Positions 8,084-18,403 of a DNA stretch of 64,000 nt are shown in pieces. Location of the stretch: contig NZ_CP023690.1 of assembly GCF_008704795.1 (NCBI RefSeq), positions 3,978,501 through 4,042,500 of the forward strand. Reading direction: 5' to 3'. A model generated the notes under the pieces. That model did no database searches. It had not been told where the DNA came from and saw only the letters and a program-made list of their open reading frames with translations. Each line of letters opens with the position of its first letter. Position 1 is the first letter of the stretch. The position numbers and the translations under genes are program-made. Source of the stretch: Streptomyces spectabilis (GTDB taxonomy: Bacteria > Actinomycetota > Actinomycetes > Streptomycetales > Streptomycetaceae).

Positions 8084-9502
8084 TCAGGACGCCACGAAGG
8101 TCTTCGCGGCCTTGTCGTGCCAGCACTGCCGCCACGGCCGGTCGACCAGGCACCACAGCACCCCGACCACGCCCACCGCCAGGATCCCGGGCACGGCGTA
8201 CACGAGCCAGCGCCGCAGGGCCGCCCCGAAGGACGGCGCCCCGTTCCCCTCGATGCTCCGCACCTCGATGCCGCACAGCTTCTTGCCGAGCGTGCGGCCC
8301 CACTTGGCCGTCGGCACCGCCTCGTACAGGACGCCGAACAGCAGCAGCACCCCGAGGACGATCCCCAGGTAGCCCGCCGTGGTGCCGTCGAGCAGCCAGA
8401 CGGTGACCTTCTCGCCGGACAGCTTCGCCGCGTCGATCTTGCTGTCGATGTGGTCCGCGGCCCGGGTGCCGAGGGGCAGCGCGGCGCCCGCGGTGACCGC
8501 GGCGAGGACGACGGTGTCGATGAGCCGTGCCACGAGCCGCTTGCCGAGCGCGGCGGGCCGCGCCTCGGCCTGCGCCTGGGCCGCCGCCGCGAACGGGTCG
8601 GTGGCCACCGGCTTCCACGGCACGACCGGTACGTCGCCCTGCGGGGCGGCGGCGGGCGGCTGCGCGAGCTGGTGCACCTGCTGGGCCCAGGAGGCGGAGC
8701 CGCCGCCGGGCCCGGAGGTCACGACTCCCCCGCTTCCGGCGGCACCGCCCTGCTGCGGCACGGAAGGCGCAGAAGGCACAGAAGGCGAAGGCACAGAAGG
8801 CGCGGCGGGCGCAGAAGGCGCAGCGGACGCGGCGGACCCCGGCGCCGGCTTGGGGCGCAGGGCCCTGATCGACATCGTGCCCTCGGTGCCGCCGTCCGGC
8901 CCTGACGTGCCGGGGCCCCCGGGCTTCACCGGTCCGGTGGGGCGCCGGAAGGTGACCGTTCCCTCGCCGGAGGGGGACAGCGGGGCGCCCTGCTTGACGC
9001 CGGGGGGCTGCGCCGCGTCCTCGGGCCGCGGCTGCGCGGGCACGCGGTGCGCGGTGCCCTGGGCGGCGCCCGGCGCGGCCGCTTCGGGGCGCGCCTCGGC
9101 CTCGACCGGCAGCCTGGGGTCGCGCTGCCCGGGCGCGCCCCACGACACCCGCTTGTCCTGCTCGCCGCCGAGCCCGCTCTGCCGGGCGGCGTCCGCGCCC
9201 CAGGCCGACGAGGGCTCGGGCCCCGCGTCGGGTCCCGCCTCCTCGGACTGGGCGACGCCCTCCGGCTCCTCGTCGAAGAAGACGGGCCCGGTCTCCTCGA
9301 CCGGCGGGGCGGGCGCGGGCACCGCGGCCGTCGCCGAGCGCGGCGGCGCGGGCAGGGGTTCGCCGTCGGACGGCGCAGGACGGCTCGTGCCGGGCACCCA
9401 GGCGGCGCCGTTCCAGTACCGGACGTACCCGGGGATGGACGGATCGGGGTAGTAGCCCTCGCGGGGCCTGTCGTCGCCGGGGGCCGGGGTTGGGGCGCTC
9501 AT
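8084..9502 (-). CDS. RDD family membrane protein with N-terminal DUF2510
   Basis: About 472 residues from the ATG at 9502. It begins with a DUF2510 mini-domain, GYYPDPSIPGYVRYWNGAAW, a motif common on actinobacterial envelope proteins. A long low-complexity Pro/Ala/Glu/Ser stretch (about residues 50-310) follows. The C-terminal RDD domain starts at LGKRLVARLIDTVVLAA and contains GRTLGKKLCGIEVRSIEG, with about three membrane segments. The low-complexity linker contains repeated PSAP-type units. It is divergent from ssgG across a 317-nt regulatory region. Confidence 0.88.
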   Translation of the reverse strand: MSAPTPAPGDDRPREGYYPDPSIPGYVRYWNGAAWVPGTSRPAPSDGEPLPAPPRSATAAVPAPAPPVEETGPVFFDEEPEGVAQSEEAGPDAGPEPSSAWGADAARQSGLGGEQDKRVSWGAPGQRDPRLPVEAEARPEAAAPGAAQGTAHRVPAQPRPEDAAQPPGVKQGAPLSPSGEGTVTFRRPTGPVKPGGPGTSGPDGGTEGTMSIRALRPKPAPGSAASAAPSAPAAPSVPSPSVPSAPSVPQQGGAAGSGGVVTSGPGGGSASWAQQVHQLAQPPAAAPQGDVPVVPWKPVATDPFAAAAQAQAEARPAALGKRLVARLIDTVVLAAVTAGAALPLGTRAADHIDSKIDAAKLSGEKVTVWLLDGTTAGYLGIVLGVLLLFGVLYEAVPTAKWGRTLGKKLCGIEVRSIEGNGAPSFGAALRRWLVYAVPGILAVGVVGVLWCLVDRPWRQCWHDKAAKTFVAS

Positions 9503-9819
9503 GTCCGTCGTCCCGTATCTGCTCGGGGGTCGTGTGAGGCTCCACATCTATCAGACCGGCGCGCCCCGCCGGGTGGGTCCCGCCGCACCGCCCCCTTCCG
9601 TGCACGGTTCCTCCCCGGCCTCGTACGCGGAGCCGGTGCGGGGGCCTCGCGCGGCCCTCGAACCGGGATCCCGCACGAGCCCGTACGAACCCCTTCGAAA
9701 GTTCTCCGAAAAACTTTCCCGAAGTCGCGTAATGCCCGGCGCTCCTCGCGCTCTGACTCTCTGCGGGCCTGTTCCGGGTCCGCACGGAACACAGAACAGA
9801 GGAAGGAAGCGCGAGCGAC
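9503..9819. promoter_or_regulatory. ssgG upstream region with two inverted repeats
   Basis: The 317-nt intergenic region drives ssgG (plus) and the RDD gene (minus). One repeat has arms GAAAGTT (9697-9703) and AACTTTC (9712-9718), with an outer CTTCG/CGAAG extension. A second has arms TGTTCCG (9770-9776) and CGGAACA (9785-9791). A strong GGAAGGAAG ribosome-binding site lies before the ssgG ATG. The repeats are candidate operators for developmental control; which regulator binds is not evident. Confidence 0.5.
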
Positions 9820-10299
9820 ATGCACACTGTGGTGGAACGCGAGCTGGAGCTGAAACTCGTCCTCTCGCCGGAGCGGTCGATCCCCGTCCCGGCCAGGCTC
9901 AGCTACCGGACCGACGACCCGTACGCCATCCACATCGCCTTTCACATCGGCTCCGAGAACCCGGTGAACTGGACGTTCGCCCGGGAGCTGCTCGTGGAGG
10001 GGGTGTTCCGGCCGTGCGGCCACGGCGACGTGCGGGTGTGGCCGACGAAGGTCGAGGGGCGGTCCGTGGTCCTGATGGCGCTGAGCTCCCCGGACGGGGA
10101 CGCCCTCCTGGAGGCGCCGGCACCCGCCGTGTCGGCCTGGCTGGAGCGCACCCTGCGGGTGGTCCCTCCGGGCTCTGAGGCCGAGCGGCTCGGCATCGAC
10201 GACGGCCTCGCCGAGCTGCTCGCCCCCACCCCCGGCCGCGCCGACGAGCTGTGGCTGCGGGACCCGTGGCCCTCTGACGAGTCCAAGGACGGTGAGTGA
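9820..10299 (+). CDS. ssgG: SsgA-like sporulation protein SsgG
   Basis: SsgA-like proteins are confined to sporulating actinomycetes and control septation and spore-wall events; SsgG is reported to help place sporulation septa evenly. The family core is obvious: SERDS-like N-terminus, SIPVPARLSYRTDDPYAIHIAF, WTFARELLVEG and GDVRVWPTKVEGRSVVLMAL. The C-terminus extends about 20 residues beyond the short SsgB form, giving 159 residues. The neighbouring FAD-oxidase, TPR and hppD order matches what I recall around SCO2924. A 7-bp terminator hairpin follows at 10337-10354. Confidence 0.9.
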   Translation: MHTVVERELELKLVLSPERSIPVPARLSYRTDDPYAIHIAFHIGSENPVNWTFARELLVEGVFRPCGHGDVRVWPTKVEGRSVVLMALSSPDGDALLEAPAPAVSAWLERTLRVVPPGSEAERLGIDDGLAELLAPTPGRADELWLRDPWPSDESKDGE

Positions 10300-10336
10300 G
10301 CACGGGCGTCACGGGGGTGCCCACCGCGGAGGTGGG

Positions 10337-10354
10337 TGAGAGCGAGGGCTCTCA
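10337..10354. terminator. Hairpin between convergent ssgG and oxidase genes
   Basis: Perfect 7-bp stem TGAGAGC/GCTCTCA with a GAGG loop, starting 38 nt after the ssgG stop and just touching the end of the convergent oxidase gene. It could serve both directions. Confidence 0.55.
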
Positions 10355-11722
10355 GAAGAGCTTGCCCGGGTTGAGGAGGTGGTGCGGGTCGAAGGCGGCC
10401 TTGACGGCACGCTGCATCTCGACGCCGACGGGTCCGAGTTCGCGCGCCAGCCACTCCTTCTTGAGGACGCCGACGCCGTGCTCACCGGTGATGGTGCCGC
10501 CGAGTTCGAGGCCGAGGGCCATGATCTCGTCGAAGGACTCGCGGGCGCGCCGCGACTCGTCGGGGTCGGCGGCGTCGAAGCAGACGGTGGGGTGTGTGTT
10601 GCCGTCGCCCGCGTGCGCGCAGACGCCGATGGTCAGGGCGTACTTGTCGGCGATGCGCTCCACGCCGTCGAGCATGTCGCCGAGCCGGGAGCGCGGCACG
10701 CAGACGTCGTCGATCATCGTGGTGCCCTTGACCGCTTCGAGGGCGGTGAGGGACAGGCGGCGGGCCTGGAGCAGGAGTTCGGACTCGGCCGCGTCCTCGG
10801 CCGGGACGACCTGGGTGGCGCCCGCCGCCTCGCACAGGGCGCCGACGGCGGCGAGGTCTGCGGCCGGGTCCGGGGTGTCGAAGGCGGCGAGGAGCAGGGC
10901 CTCCGTGGTCTCCGGCAGGCCCATGTGGGCGAGGGAGTTGACGGCCCGGATCGTCGTGCGGTCCATCAGCTCCAGGAGCGAGGGCACATGACCCCCCTCC
11001 ATGATCTTGCAGACGGCGTCGCAGGCCGCGGCCGCCGAGGCGAACTCGGCCGCCAGGACGAGCTGTTGCGGCGGCTGCGGCTTGAGCGCGAGGATCGCGC
11101 GGACGACGATGCCGAGGCTGCCCTCGGAGCCGACGAACAGGCGCGTCAGGTCGTATCCGGCGACGCCCTTGGCGGTGCGGCGGCCGGTGCGCAGGAGGCG
11201 GCCGTCGGCGAGGACGACGTCGAGGCCGAGGACGTACTCGGCCGTCACGCCGTACTTCACGCAGCACAGGCCGCCCGACGCGGTGCCGATGTTCCCGCCG
11301 ATGGTGCACGTCTCCCAGCTGGAGGGATCGGGCGGATAGGCGAGGCCGTGCTCGGCGACCGCGCGGGAGAGGGCGGCGTTGACGACGCCCGGCTCGACGA
11401 CGGCGACGCGGTCGACGGGGTTGATCTCCAGGATGCGGTCCATCTTGACGAGCGAGAGCACGACGCAGCCGTCGCTGGCGTTGGCCCCGCCCGACAGGCC
11501 GGTGCGGGCGCCCTGCGGCACGACCGGGACGCGCAGCTCGGTGGCCGTGCGCATGACGTGCTGGACCTGTTCGACGGTGCGGGGCAGGACGACCGCGGCC
11601 GGACTGCCCGCCGCGCAGAAGCTCGCCATGTCGTGCGCGTACGAGGACGTGACGTCCGGGTCGGTGAGGACCGCGTCGGCGGGGAGGCCCGCCCGGAGGG
11701 CTTCGATGAGGGCGCTGCTCAT
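10352..11722 (-). CDS. FAD-linked oxidase (glycolate oxidase GlcD/D-lactate dehydrogenase-like)
   Basis: A 456-residue flavoprotein of the VAO/PCMH fold that oxidises 2-hydroxy acids. FAD-binding motifs are VPVVPQGARTGLSGGAN and TIGGNIGTASGG. The C-terminal substrate-binding half includes CAHAGDGNTHPTVCFD and TGEHGVGVLKKEWL, the latter carrying the conserved GEHG motif, and it ends with NPGKLF. The start at 11722 has GAGG nine nt upstream. It is a single-gene unit divergent from the TPR protein gene. Exact substrate (glycolate, D-lactate or another 2-hydroxy acid) cannot be read from the sequence. Confidence 0.92.
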   Translation of the reverse strand: MSSALIEALRAGLPADAVLTDPDVTSSYAHDMASFCAAGSPAAVVLPRTVEQVQHVMRTATELRVPVVPQGARTGLSGGANASDGCVVLSLVKMDRILEINPVDRVAVVEPGVVNAALSRAVAEHGLAYPPDPSSWETCTIGGNIGTASGGLCCVKYGVTAEYVLGLDVVLADGRLLRTGRRTAKGVAGYDLTRLFVGSEGSLGIVVRAILALKPQPPQQLVLAAEFASAAAACDAVCKIMEGGHVPSLLELMDRTTIRAVNSLAHMGLPETTEALLLAAFDTPDPAADLAAVGALCEAAGATQVVPAEDAAESELLLQARRLSLTALEAVKGTTMIDDVCVPRSRLGDMLDGVERIADKYALTIGVCAHAGDGNTHPTVCFDAADPDESRRARESFDEIMALGLELGGTITGEHGVGVLKKEWLARELGPVGVEMQRAVKAAFDPHHLLNPGKLF

Positions 11723-11810
11723 GATCACAGCCTCGCACTCGGGGCCATCGGTGTGAACCCGTGTGCGACGCCCTTCGCGTGCCGCGACGCGATCTTCGTA
11801 TTGACGCACA

Positions 11811-13382
11811 GTGAGCGCCATGGAGACGGAGAAGCTCAGCGCGTCCGAGGATCCGGCCGAGGGACCCGCCGAGACCCCCGCGGGGGCCCGGGCCCTCGGG
11901 CCCGCCGCGTCCGTGGCCCGGCTGCTCGACGGGCTCGCCGAGGAGCGGCGGCCGCGGCGGCGCGGACTCCACTGGGCCGTCGCCGCGTCCGTGGCGGGCG
12001 CCCTCGTGCTCGGCGGCCTCCTCGTCCTGGTGCCGCGCTCGGGCGAGCGGGCGGCGCCGCCCGCCCCGGGTCCCGCCGGGCGGGCCCTGGCCGCGGCGGG
12101 CACCGGCGTCCCGGCCTCGCTGCCCGATCTGGCCGCCCTCATCGGCGAGCGCGAGGCCCATCTGCGGGCGCACCCCGGCGACGACCAGTCGTGGGCGGTG
12201 CTCGGTTCCGCGTACGTCGAACGCGGCGCGCGCACGGGCGACTTCATGTCCTATCCGAAGGCCGAGCACGCGCTGCGCACGTCCCTGAAGGCGCGGCCCG
12301 AGGGGAACGTGGACGCCCTCGCCGGGCTCGCGGCGCTCGCCAACGCGCGGCACGACTACCGGGCGGCGCGCACCTGGGGCGAGCGGGCGGCGCGGCTCGC
12401 GCCGAAGCGGTGGACGACGTATCCGGCGCTCGTCGAGGCCTACCGGGGCCTCGGTGACGCCAAGGGCGTGACCCGCTCCCTGGAGACGCTCCAGAAGCTG
12501 AGGTCCGGCGCCGCCGTCCGGGCCCTCGCCGGGACGGTCTACCGCGACCGGGGGTGGCGCGAGAACGCGGCGGCCGCCCTGGCCGACGCGGCGGCGCTCG
12601 CCGAGGGCCCCGCCGAGCGGGCCGCGGGCCTGCACCGGGTCGGGGAGCTGTCCTGGGAGCGGGGCGAGCCCGCGCAGGCGCTGCGCTACTTCGACGCGGC
12701 GCTCGCGGCGGAGCCCGGGCACCATCCCTCGCTCGCGGGCAAGGGGCGCGCACTCGCCGCGCTCGGCCGCACGTCCCAGGCGCTGGGGGCCTATCGGAGC
12801 GCGCTCGCCAAGTGGCCCGAGCCCCGGTACGCCCTGGAGCTCGGCGAGTTGTACGAGTCCTTGAAGCTGATGCCGGCCGCGCGGGCGCAGTACGACCTGC
12901 TGCGGGCGCGGGTCCGGGACGCCGGGCGCGGGGGCGTGAACGACGAGCGGGTGCTCGGGCTCTTCGAGGCGGACCACGGGGACCCGGAGGCCGCGGTGCG
13001 GCGGCTCCGGGCGGAGTTCGCGCGGCACGGGAGTCCGGAGAACGCGGACGCGCTGGGGTGGGCGCTGCACCGGGCCGGGGACCCGGAGGCCGGGCTCGAG
13101 CTGGCGGAGCGGGCGATGAAGAAGGGGCCGCGGAGTGCGGCGTTCGCCTTTCACCGGGGGGAGATCGAGCGGGAGCTGGGGCGGTACGGGGCCGCCCGGC
13201 GCCACCTCACGGAGGCCCTGCGGGTGAACCCGTACTTCTCCCCGCTGGGGTCCGCCGCCGCCCACCGCGCCCTGGAGGCCCTGGGCGACCCGCCCGAAGG
13301 CGGCCCCGCCCAGGTCCACGCCCCACCGGGAGCCCCGATCCCGAAGCTCCCCACCCCGAGCCGGGCCCCGTCGCGACGCTGA
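11811..13382 (+). CDS. Membrane-anchored TPR-repeat protein
   Basis: About 523 residues with a cytoplasmic Glu/Ala-rich N-terminus, one membrane helix (roughly residues 54-76) and a long alpha-helical region of at least eight tetratricopeptide-like repeats, such as WAVLGSAYVERGA, HRVGELSWERGEPAQALRYF and ALGWALHRAGDPEAGLELAE. TPRs mediate protein contacts; the partner is unknown. GTG at 11811 and ATG at 11820 are both possible starts and neither has a strong RBS, so the exact N-terminus is uncertain. It ends in a Pro-rich tail before a repeat-rich intergenic region. Confidence 0.85.
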   Translation: MSAMETEKLSASEDPAEGPAETPAGARALGPAASVARLLDGLAEERRPRRRGLHWAVAASVAGALVLGGLLVLVPRSGERAAPPAPGPAGRALAAAGTGVPASLPDLAALIGEREAHLRAHPGDDQSWAVLGSAYVERGARTGDFMSYPKAEHALRTSLKARPEGNVDALAGLAALANARHDYRAARTWGERAARLAPKRWTTYPALVEAYRGLGDAKGVTRSLETLQKLRSGAAVRALAGTVYRDRGWRENAAAALADAAALAEGPAERAAGLHRVGELSWERGEPAQALRYFDAALAAEPGHHPSLAGKGRALAALGRTSQALGAYRSALAKWPEPRYALELGELYESLKLMPAARAQYDLLRARVRDAGRGGVNDERVLGLFEADHGDPEAAVRRLRAEFARHGSPENADALGWALHRAGDPEAGLELAERAMKKGPRSAAFAFHRGEIERELGRYGAARRHLTEALRVNPYFSPLGSAAAHRALEALGDPPEGGPAQVHAPPGAPIPKLPTPSRAPSRR

Positions 13383-13628
13383 GCGGCACCTGGCGCTGTG
13401 CCCACCCGTCCCGCCCTGCGGGACGATTGCCCACAGCGGGGAGCCGAGGGCGGTCCCACCCACCCGCCCCCACCCGGCCCGGCGAAGCCACGGAGTTTCG
13501 GGCGGGTGGGTGGGAAAGCGTCCGCCGCGGTAGCGGTGGGCACCCGACCGACCAGGGGCGGCGCTCCGCGTCGGGGCCGGGCGGGCGAAAGCCGGGGTGC
13601 TACGGGCGGGTGGGTGGGAGAGCCCCGG
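13383..13628. repeat. Intergenic region with GGGCGGGTGGGTGGG repeats
   Basis: This region lies between the convergent TPR and hppD genes. GGGCGGGTGGGTGGG occurs at 13500-13514 and again at 13604-13618, and its exact reverse complement is at 13455-13469. The pair at 13455/13500 makes a perfect 15-bp stem with a 30-nt loop, a strong candidate bidirectional terminator. The runs of three and four G also fit G-quadruplex folding. No coding gene is apparent. Confidence 0.6.
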
Positions 13629-14873
<1,245 letters not shown>

Positions 14874-14895
14874 TCATGACTACTTCGGAGGCGGC

Positions 14896-15363
14896 ATGAC
14901 GATCGATCATCTGGACGGCAGGCTCATCGTGCTGCTCGCGCGGGAGCCGCGGATCGGCGTCCTGGAGGCGTCCCGCAGGCTCGGCGTCGCGCGCGGCACG
15001 GTGCAGGCCCGCATGGACCGCCTTCAGTCGAACGGAGTCATCCGCGGCTTCGGCCCCCAGGTGGACCCGACGGCGCTCGGCTACCCGGTCACGGCGTTCG
15101 CGACCCTGGAGATCAAACAGGGCCAGGGCGCCGACGTACGGGCGCATTTGGCGGGTGTGGCGGAGGTCCTCGAACTGCACACCATCACCGGGCACGGCGA
15201 CATGCTGTGCCGCCTGGTGGCCCGCTCGAACGCCGATCTCCAACGTGTGATCGACCGGGTGGTGGGTTTTGATGGCATCGTCCGGGCCTCCACGGCGATC
15301 GTCATGGAGAACCCCGTTCCGCTGCGGATCATCCCGCTGGTGGAGCAGGCGTCCGGCGGCTGA
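14896..15363 (+). CDS. Lrp/AsnC family transcriptional regulator
   Basis: A 155-residue regulator with an N-terminal helix-turn-helix (LDGRLIVLLAREPRIGVLEASRRLGVARGTVQARMDRL, residues ~5-45) and a C-terminal RAM ligand-binding domain (TALGYPVTAFATLEI to TAIVMENP). GGAGG lies just upstream of the ATG. Position opposite hppD suggests it senses tyrosine, phenylalanine or a keto-acid derivative and controls tyrosine breakdown. It is followed by an 11-bp hairpin terminator. Confidence 0.92.
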   Translation: MTIDHLDGRLIVLLAREPRIGVLEASRRLGVARGTVQARMDRLQSNGVIRGFGPQVDPTALGYPVTAFATLEIKQGQGADVRAHLAGVAEVLELHTITGHGDMLCRLVARSNADLQRVIDRVVGFDGIVRASTAIVMENPVPLRIIPLVEQASGG

Positions 15364-15468
15364 CGGCACGGGCGACGTGGGTAGGGAGTAGGGCGGCACA
15401 CCGGGTAGACACCGAGCACGCACCGGCGCACGCCGCGCGGATCGTGATCCACCCGTACGACGCACGCG

Positions 15469-15491
15469 GGCGCGGGGAGACTCCCCGCGCC
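15469..15491 (+). terminator. Terminator after the AsnC gene
   Basis: Perfect inverted repeat GGCGCGGGGAG/CTCCCCGCGCC (15469-15479, 15481-15491) with a minimal loop. It separates the regulator from the ABC transporter operon that starts about 20 nt later. Confidence 0.65.
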
Positions 15492-15511
15492 GTCTGGGCG
15501 CACCCCGCGAG

Positions 15512-16171
15512 GTGAGCGGCACGGTGAACTTCTGGGACTACCTCGGCAACCGTCACCAGCAGTTGCTGACGGACGCGTACCAGCACGCCAGCGCGGTCTT
15601 CCAGTGCATGGTGGTGGCCACGGTCATCGGCGTGCTGATCGGTGTGGTGACGTACCGCAGCGAGTGGGCGGGCAACCTCGCCACGACCGCGACCTCCACG
15701 ATCCTGACCATCCCGTCGCTCGCCATGATCGGTCTGCTGATCCCGGTCGTGGGCCTCGGCGTCGCGCCGACGGTGACGGCCCTGACGCTGTACGGCCTGC
15801 TGCCGATCGTGCGCAACTCCATCGTGGGCCTGCGCGGCGTCGACCCCACCCTGGTGGACGCGGCCAAGGGCATCGGGATGTCCCGTCTGCACCGGCTCGT
15901 GCGCGTCGAGCTGCCGCTGGCGTGGCCGCCGATCCTGACCGGCATCCGGGTCTCCACGCAGATGCTGATGGGCATCGCCGCGATCGCCGCCTACGCCTCG
16001 GGGCCCGGGCTCGGCAACGAGATCTTCCGCGGCATCGCCTCGCTCGGCAGCAAGAACGCGCTCAACCAAGTACTCGCGGGCACGCTCGGGATCATCGTCC
16101 TGGCGCTGCTCTTCGACGCCGCGTACGTCCTGATCGGCCGTCTGACGATTCCGAGGGGGATCCGTGTCTGA
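15512..16171 (+). CDS. Glycine betaine/osmoprotectant ABC transporter permease (ProW/OpuCB type)
   Basis: Inner-membrane permease of 219 residues with about five to six helices. The EAA-loop signature contacting the ATPase is GLRGVDPTLVDAAKGIGMSR followed by LVRVELPLAWPPILTGIR. GTG at 15512 is taken as start; a second GTG at 15524 is possible. It is the first gene of a permease-ATPase-permease-binding-protein operon, all translationally coupled by short overlaps. That order with two distinct permeases is typical of the OpuC/OsmU (YehWXYZ) branch. Confidence 0.92.
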   Translation: MSGTVNFWDYLGNRHQQLLTDAYQHASAVFQCMVVATVIGVLIGVVTYRSEWAGNLATTATSTILTIPSLAMIGLLIPVVGLGVAPTVTALTLYGLLPIVRNSIVGLRGVDPTLVDAAKGIGMSRLHRLVRVELPLAWPPILTGIRVSTQMLMGIAAIAAYASGPGLGNEIFRGIASLGSKNALNQVLAGTLGIIVLALLFDAAYVLIGRLTIPRGIRV

Positions 16172-17507
16172 GACTCCGGAGAGGCCCACCCCGTCGCCCG
16201 CGCCCGGCGCGCCGGGCGCGACCGCCGACCAGGCGGGCTCCACCGCGACCACGCCCGCCCCCACGGGCGGCTCCTCCGCCACCACCGGCGCGACGATCGA
16301 CCTTGAGAGCCTCACCAAGCGCTACCCGGGCAGCGCCGAACCGGCCGTGGACAGCGTGAACATGGAGATCAAGGCGGGTGAGATCGTCATCTTCGTGGGC
16401 CCGTCCGGCTGCGGGAAGTCGACGACCCTGAAGATGATCAACCGGCTCATCGAGCCGACCAGCGGCCGCATCCGCATCAACGGCGAGGACGTCACCGACA
16501 TCGACCCGGTGAAGCTGCGCCGCAAGGTGGGCTACGCCATCCAGTCCTCGGGCCTCTTCCCGCACATGACGGTCGCCCAGAACATCGCGCTCGTACCGAA
16601 GATGGTGGGCTGGGGGAAGGCGCGGATCAAGTCCCGGGTCGAGGAGATGCTGGACCTGGTCGGGCTCGACCCGGCCGAGTTCCACGGCCGCTATCCGCGT
16701 CAGCTCTCCGGCGGCCAGCAGCAACGCGTGGGCGTGGCGCGGGCGTTGGCGGCCGATCCGCCCGTGCTCCTGATGGACGAGCCGTTCGGCGCGGTCGACC
16801 CGATCACCCGCGACCACCTCCAGGACGAGCTGATCCGGCTCCAGCACGAGCTGCACAAGACCATCGTCTTCGTCACGCACGACTTCGACGAGGCCATCAA
16901 GCTGGGCGACCGCATCGCGGTGCTCCGCGAGCGCTCGCACATCGCGCAGTTCGACACGCCCGAGGCGATCCTCACCAACCCGGCCGACGACTTCGTGTCC
17001 GGCTTCGTCGGCGCGGGCGCGGCCCTGAAGCGGCTGAACCTGACGCGCGTACGCGACGTGGAGATGGCCGACGTGCCGACGGTGACGGTCGACGACCCGC
17101 TCCAGCTCATCTTCGACAAGCTGCGCGCGAGCGGCACCAACGAACTGCTCCTGCTCGACAAGCGCGGCCGCCCCTACAAGTGGCTCAGGCGCGGCGACCT
17201 GATGCGCGCCAGGGGCTCCCTGGCCCGCGCGGGCACCCTCGTGCACGACACGGTGACCCGTGACGCCACGCTCCGCGACGCCCTGGAGGCGGTGCTCACC
17301 GACAACGCGGGCCGGGTCGCCGTGACCGGGCGGCGCGGCGAGTACACGGGCGTCGTCGACATGGAGACGCTGATGAACTCCGTGCACGAGATGCTGGAGG
17401 CCGACCGCCTCGACGCCATGGAGCACCAGCACGAACTGGAGGATCGGCGCGCCGAGTTGACCCACAAGGAGCAGGAAGGCGACGGCGGCGGGGAGGCGAA
17501 GGCGTGA
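16164..17507 (+). CDS. Osmoprotectant ABC transporter ATP-binding protein with CBS domains
   Basis: A 447-residue ATPase overlapping the upstream permease by 8 nt. After a ~45-residue Pro/Thr/Ala-rich leader come Walker A (GPSGCGKSTT), the Q-loop, signature LSGGQQQRVGVARAL, Walker B (VLLMDEPFGAVDP) and the H-loop (FVTHDFDEAIKLGD). Residues ~295-420 hold a CBS pair, as in OpuA/OpuC ATPases where it senses ionic strength or cyclic dinucleotides. The C-terminal tail is charged. The long leader is unusual and probably disordered. Confidence 0.94.
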   Translation: MSETPERPTPSPAPGAPGATADQAGSTATTPAPTGGSSATTGATIDLESLTKRYPGSAEPAVDSVNMEIKAGEIVIFVGPSGCGKSTTLKMINRLIEPTSGRIRINGEDVTDIDPVKLRRKVGYAIQSSGLFPHMTVAQNIALVPKMVGWGKARIKSRVEEMLDLVGLDPAEFHGRYPRQLSGGQQQRVGVARALAADPPVLLMDEPFGAVDPITRDHLQDELIRLQHELHKTIVFVTHDFDEAIKLGDRIAVLRERSHIAQFDTPEAILTNPADDFVSGFVGAGAALKRLNLTRVRDVEMADVPTVTVDDPLQLIFDKLRASGTNELLLLDKRGRPYKWLRRGDLMRARGSLARAGTLVHDTVTRDATLRDALEAVLTDNAGRVAVTGRRGEYTGVVDMETLMNSVHEMLEADRLDAMEHQHELEDRRAELTHKEQEGDGGGEAKA

Positions 17508-18403
17508 ACCCGGTGCCCGGGAACGAGCCGCGCGTCCCCGAACGCAAACACGCCCCCCAGGAGGCGTCCCGGCCGCGCGGCGAACACGAGGTCAAGGGCC
17601 TGGCCTTCCGCGACGACGGCGAGGCCGAGCAGGAGGCGCCCGCGACCCCGGTGGCGCGCGAGCCGCGCCGGGTGACGTGGCAGAAGCTGACGTTCCTGCC
17701 CGCGCTGCTCGCGGCGGTGCTCATCGCCACCTGGCTCTGGTTCGAGCAGGCCGACCTGGACGACATCTCCAAGAACGCGCTGTCCAACGGCCAGGTGGGC
17801 AAGGCCCTGCGGCAGCACGTCGAGCTGACGGCGATCTCCACCTTCTTCGTACTGATCATCGCGATCCCGCTGGGGATCCTGCTGACGCGGCGCCGGTTCC
17901 GCAAGGGCGCCCCGGTGGCGATGGCCCTGGCGAACATGGGCCAGGCGACCCCCGCGATCGGCCTGCTCGCCCTCCTGGTGATCTGGATGGGCATCGGCGA
18001 GAAGGCGGCCCTGACGGGCATCATCATCTACGCCGTCCTGCCGGTGCTCTCCAACACGATCGCGGGCCTGAAGGCGAACGACCCCACCCTCCTGGAGGCC
18101 GCGCGCGGGATCGGCATGTCACCGCTCGGCGTGCTCGCCAAGGTCGAACTCCCGCTGGCCGTCCCGCTGATCCTCGCGGGCGTGCGCACCGCGCTCGTCC
18201 TGAACGTGGGCACGGCGACGCTCGCGACCTTCGGCGGCGGGGGCGGCCTCGGCGTCCTCATCACCACGGGCATCACCAACCAGCGCATGCCGGTCCTGAT
18301 GCTCGGCTCGATCCTGACGGTGGTGCTCGCCCTGCTCGTGGACTGGCTGGCGTCGCTCGCCGAGGTGGTCCTCAGTCCCCGCGGCCTGGAGGTGCGCTCA
18401 TGA
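17504..18403 (+). CDS. Osmoprotectant ABC transporter permease, second subunit
   Basis: A 299-residue permease overlapping the ATPase stop by 4 nt (ATGA-type coupling). A ~60-residue charged cytoplasmic leader precedes the first helix (LPALLAAVLIATWLWF). The EAA loop is GLKANDPTLLEAARGIGMSP followed by LAKVELPLAVPLILAGVR. It presumably pairs with the first permease as a heterodimer around the shared ATPase. Confidence 0.92.
   Translation: MNPVPGNEPRVPERKHAPQEASRPRGEHEVKGLAFRDDGEAEQEAPATPVAREPRRVTWQKLTFLPALLAAVLIATWLWFEQADLDDISKNALSNGQVGKALRQHVELTAISTFFVLIIAIPLGILLTRRRFRKGAPVAMALANMGQATPAIGLLALLVIWMGIGEKAALTGIIIYAVLPVLSNTIAGLKANDPTLLEAARGIGMSPLGVLAKVELPLAVPLILAGVRTALVLNVGTATLATFGGGGGLGVLITTGITNQRMPVLMLGSILTVVLALLVDWLASLAEVVLSPRGLEVRS

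Noticed and set aside
10482..13463. 993-codon minus-strand frame across the oxidase and TPR genes
   Set aside because: Spans two real genes in other frames and has no domain.
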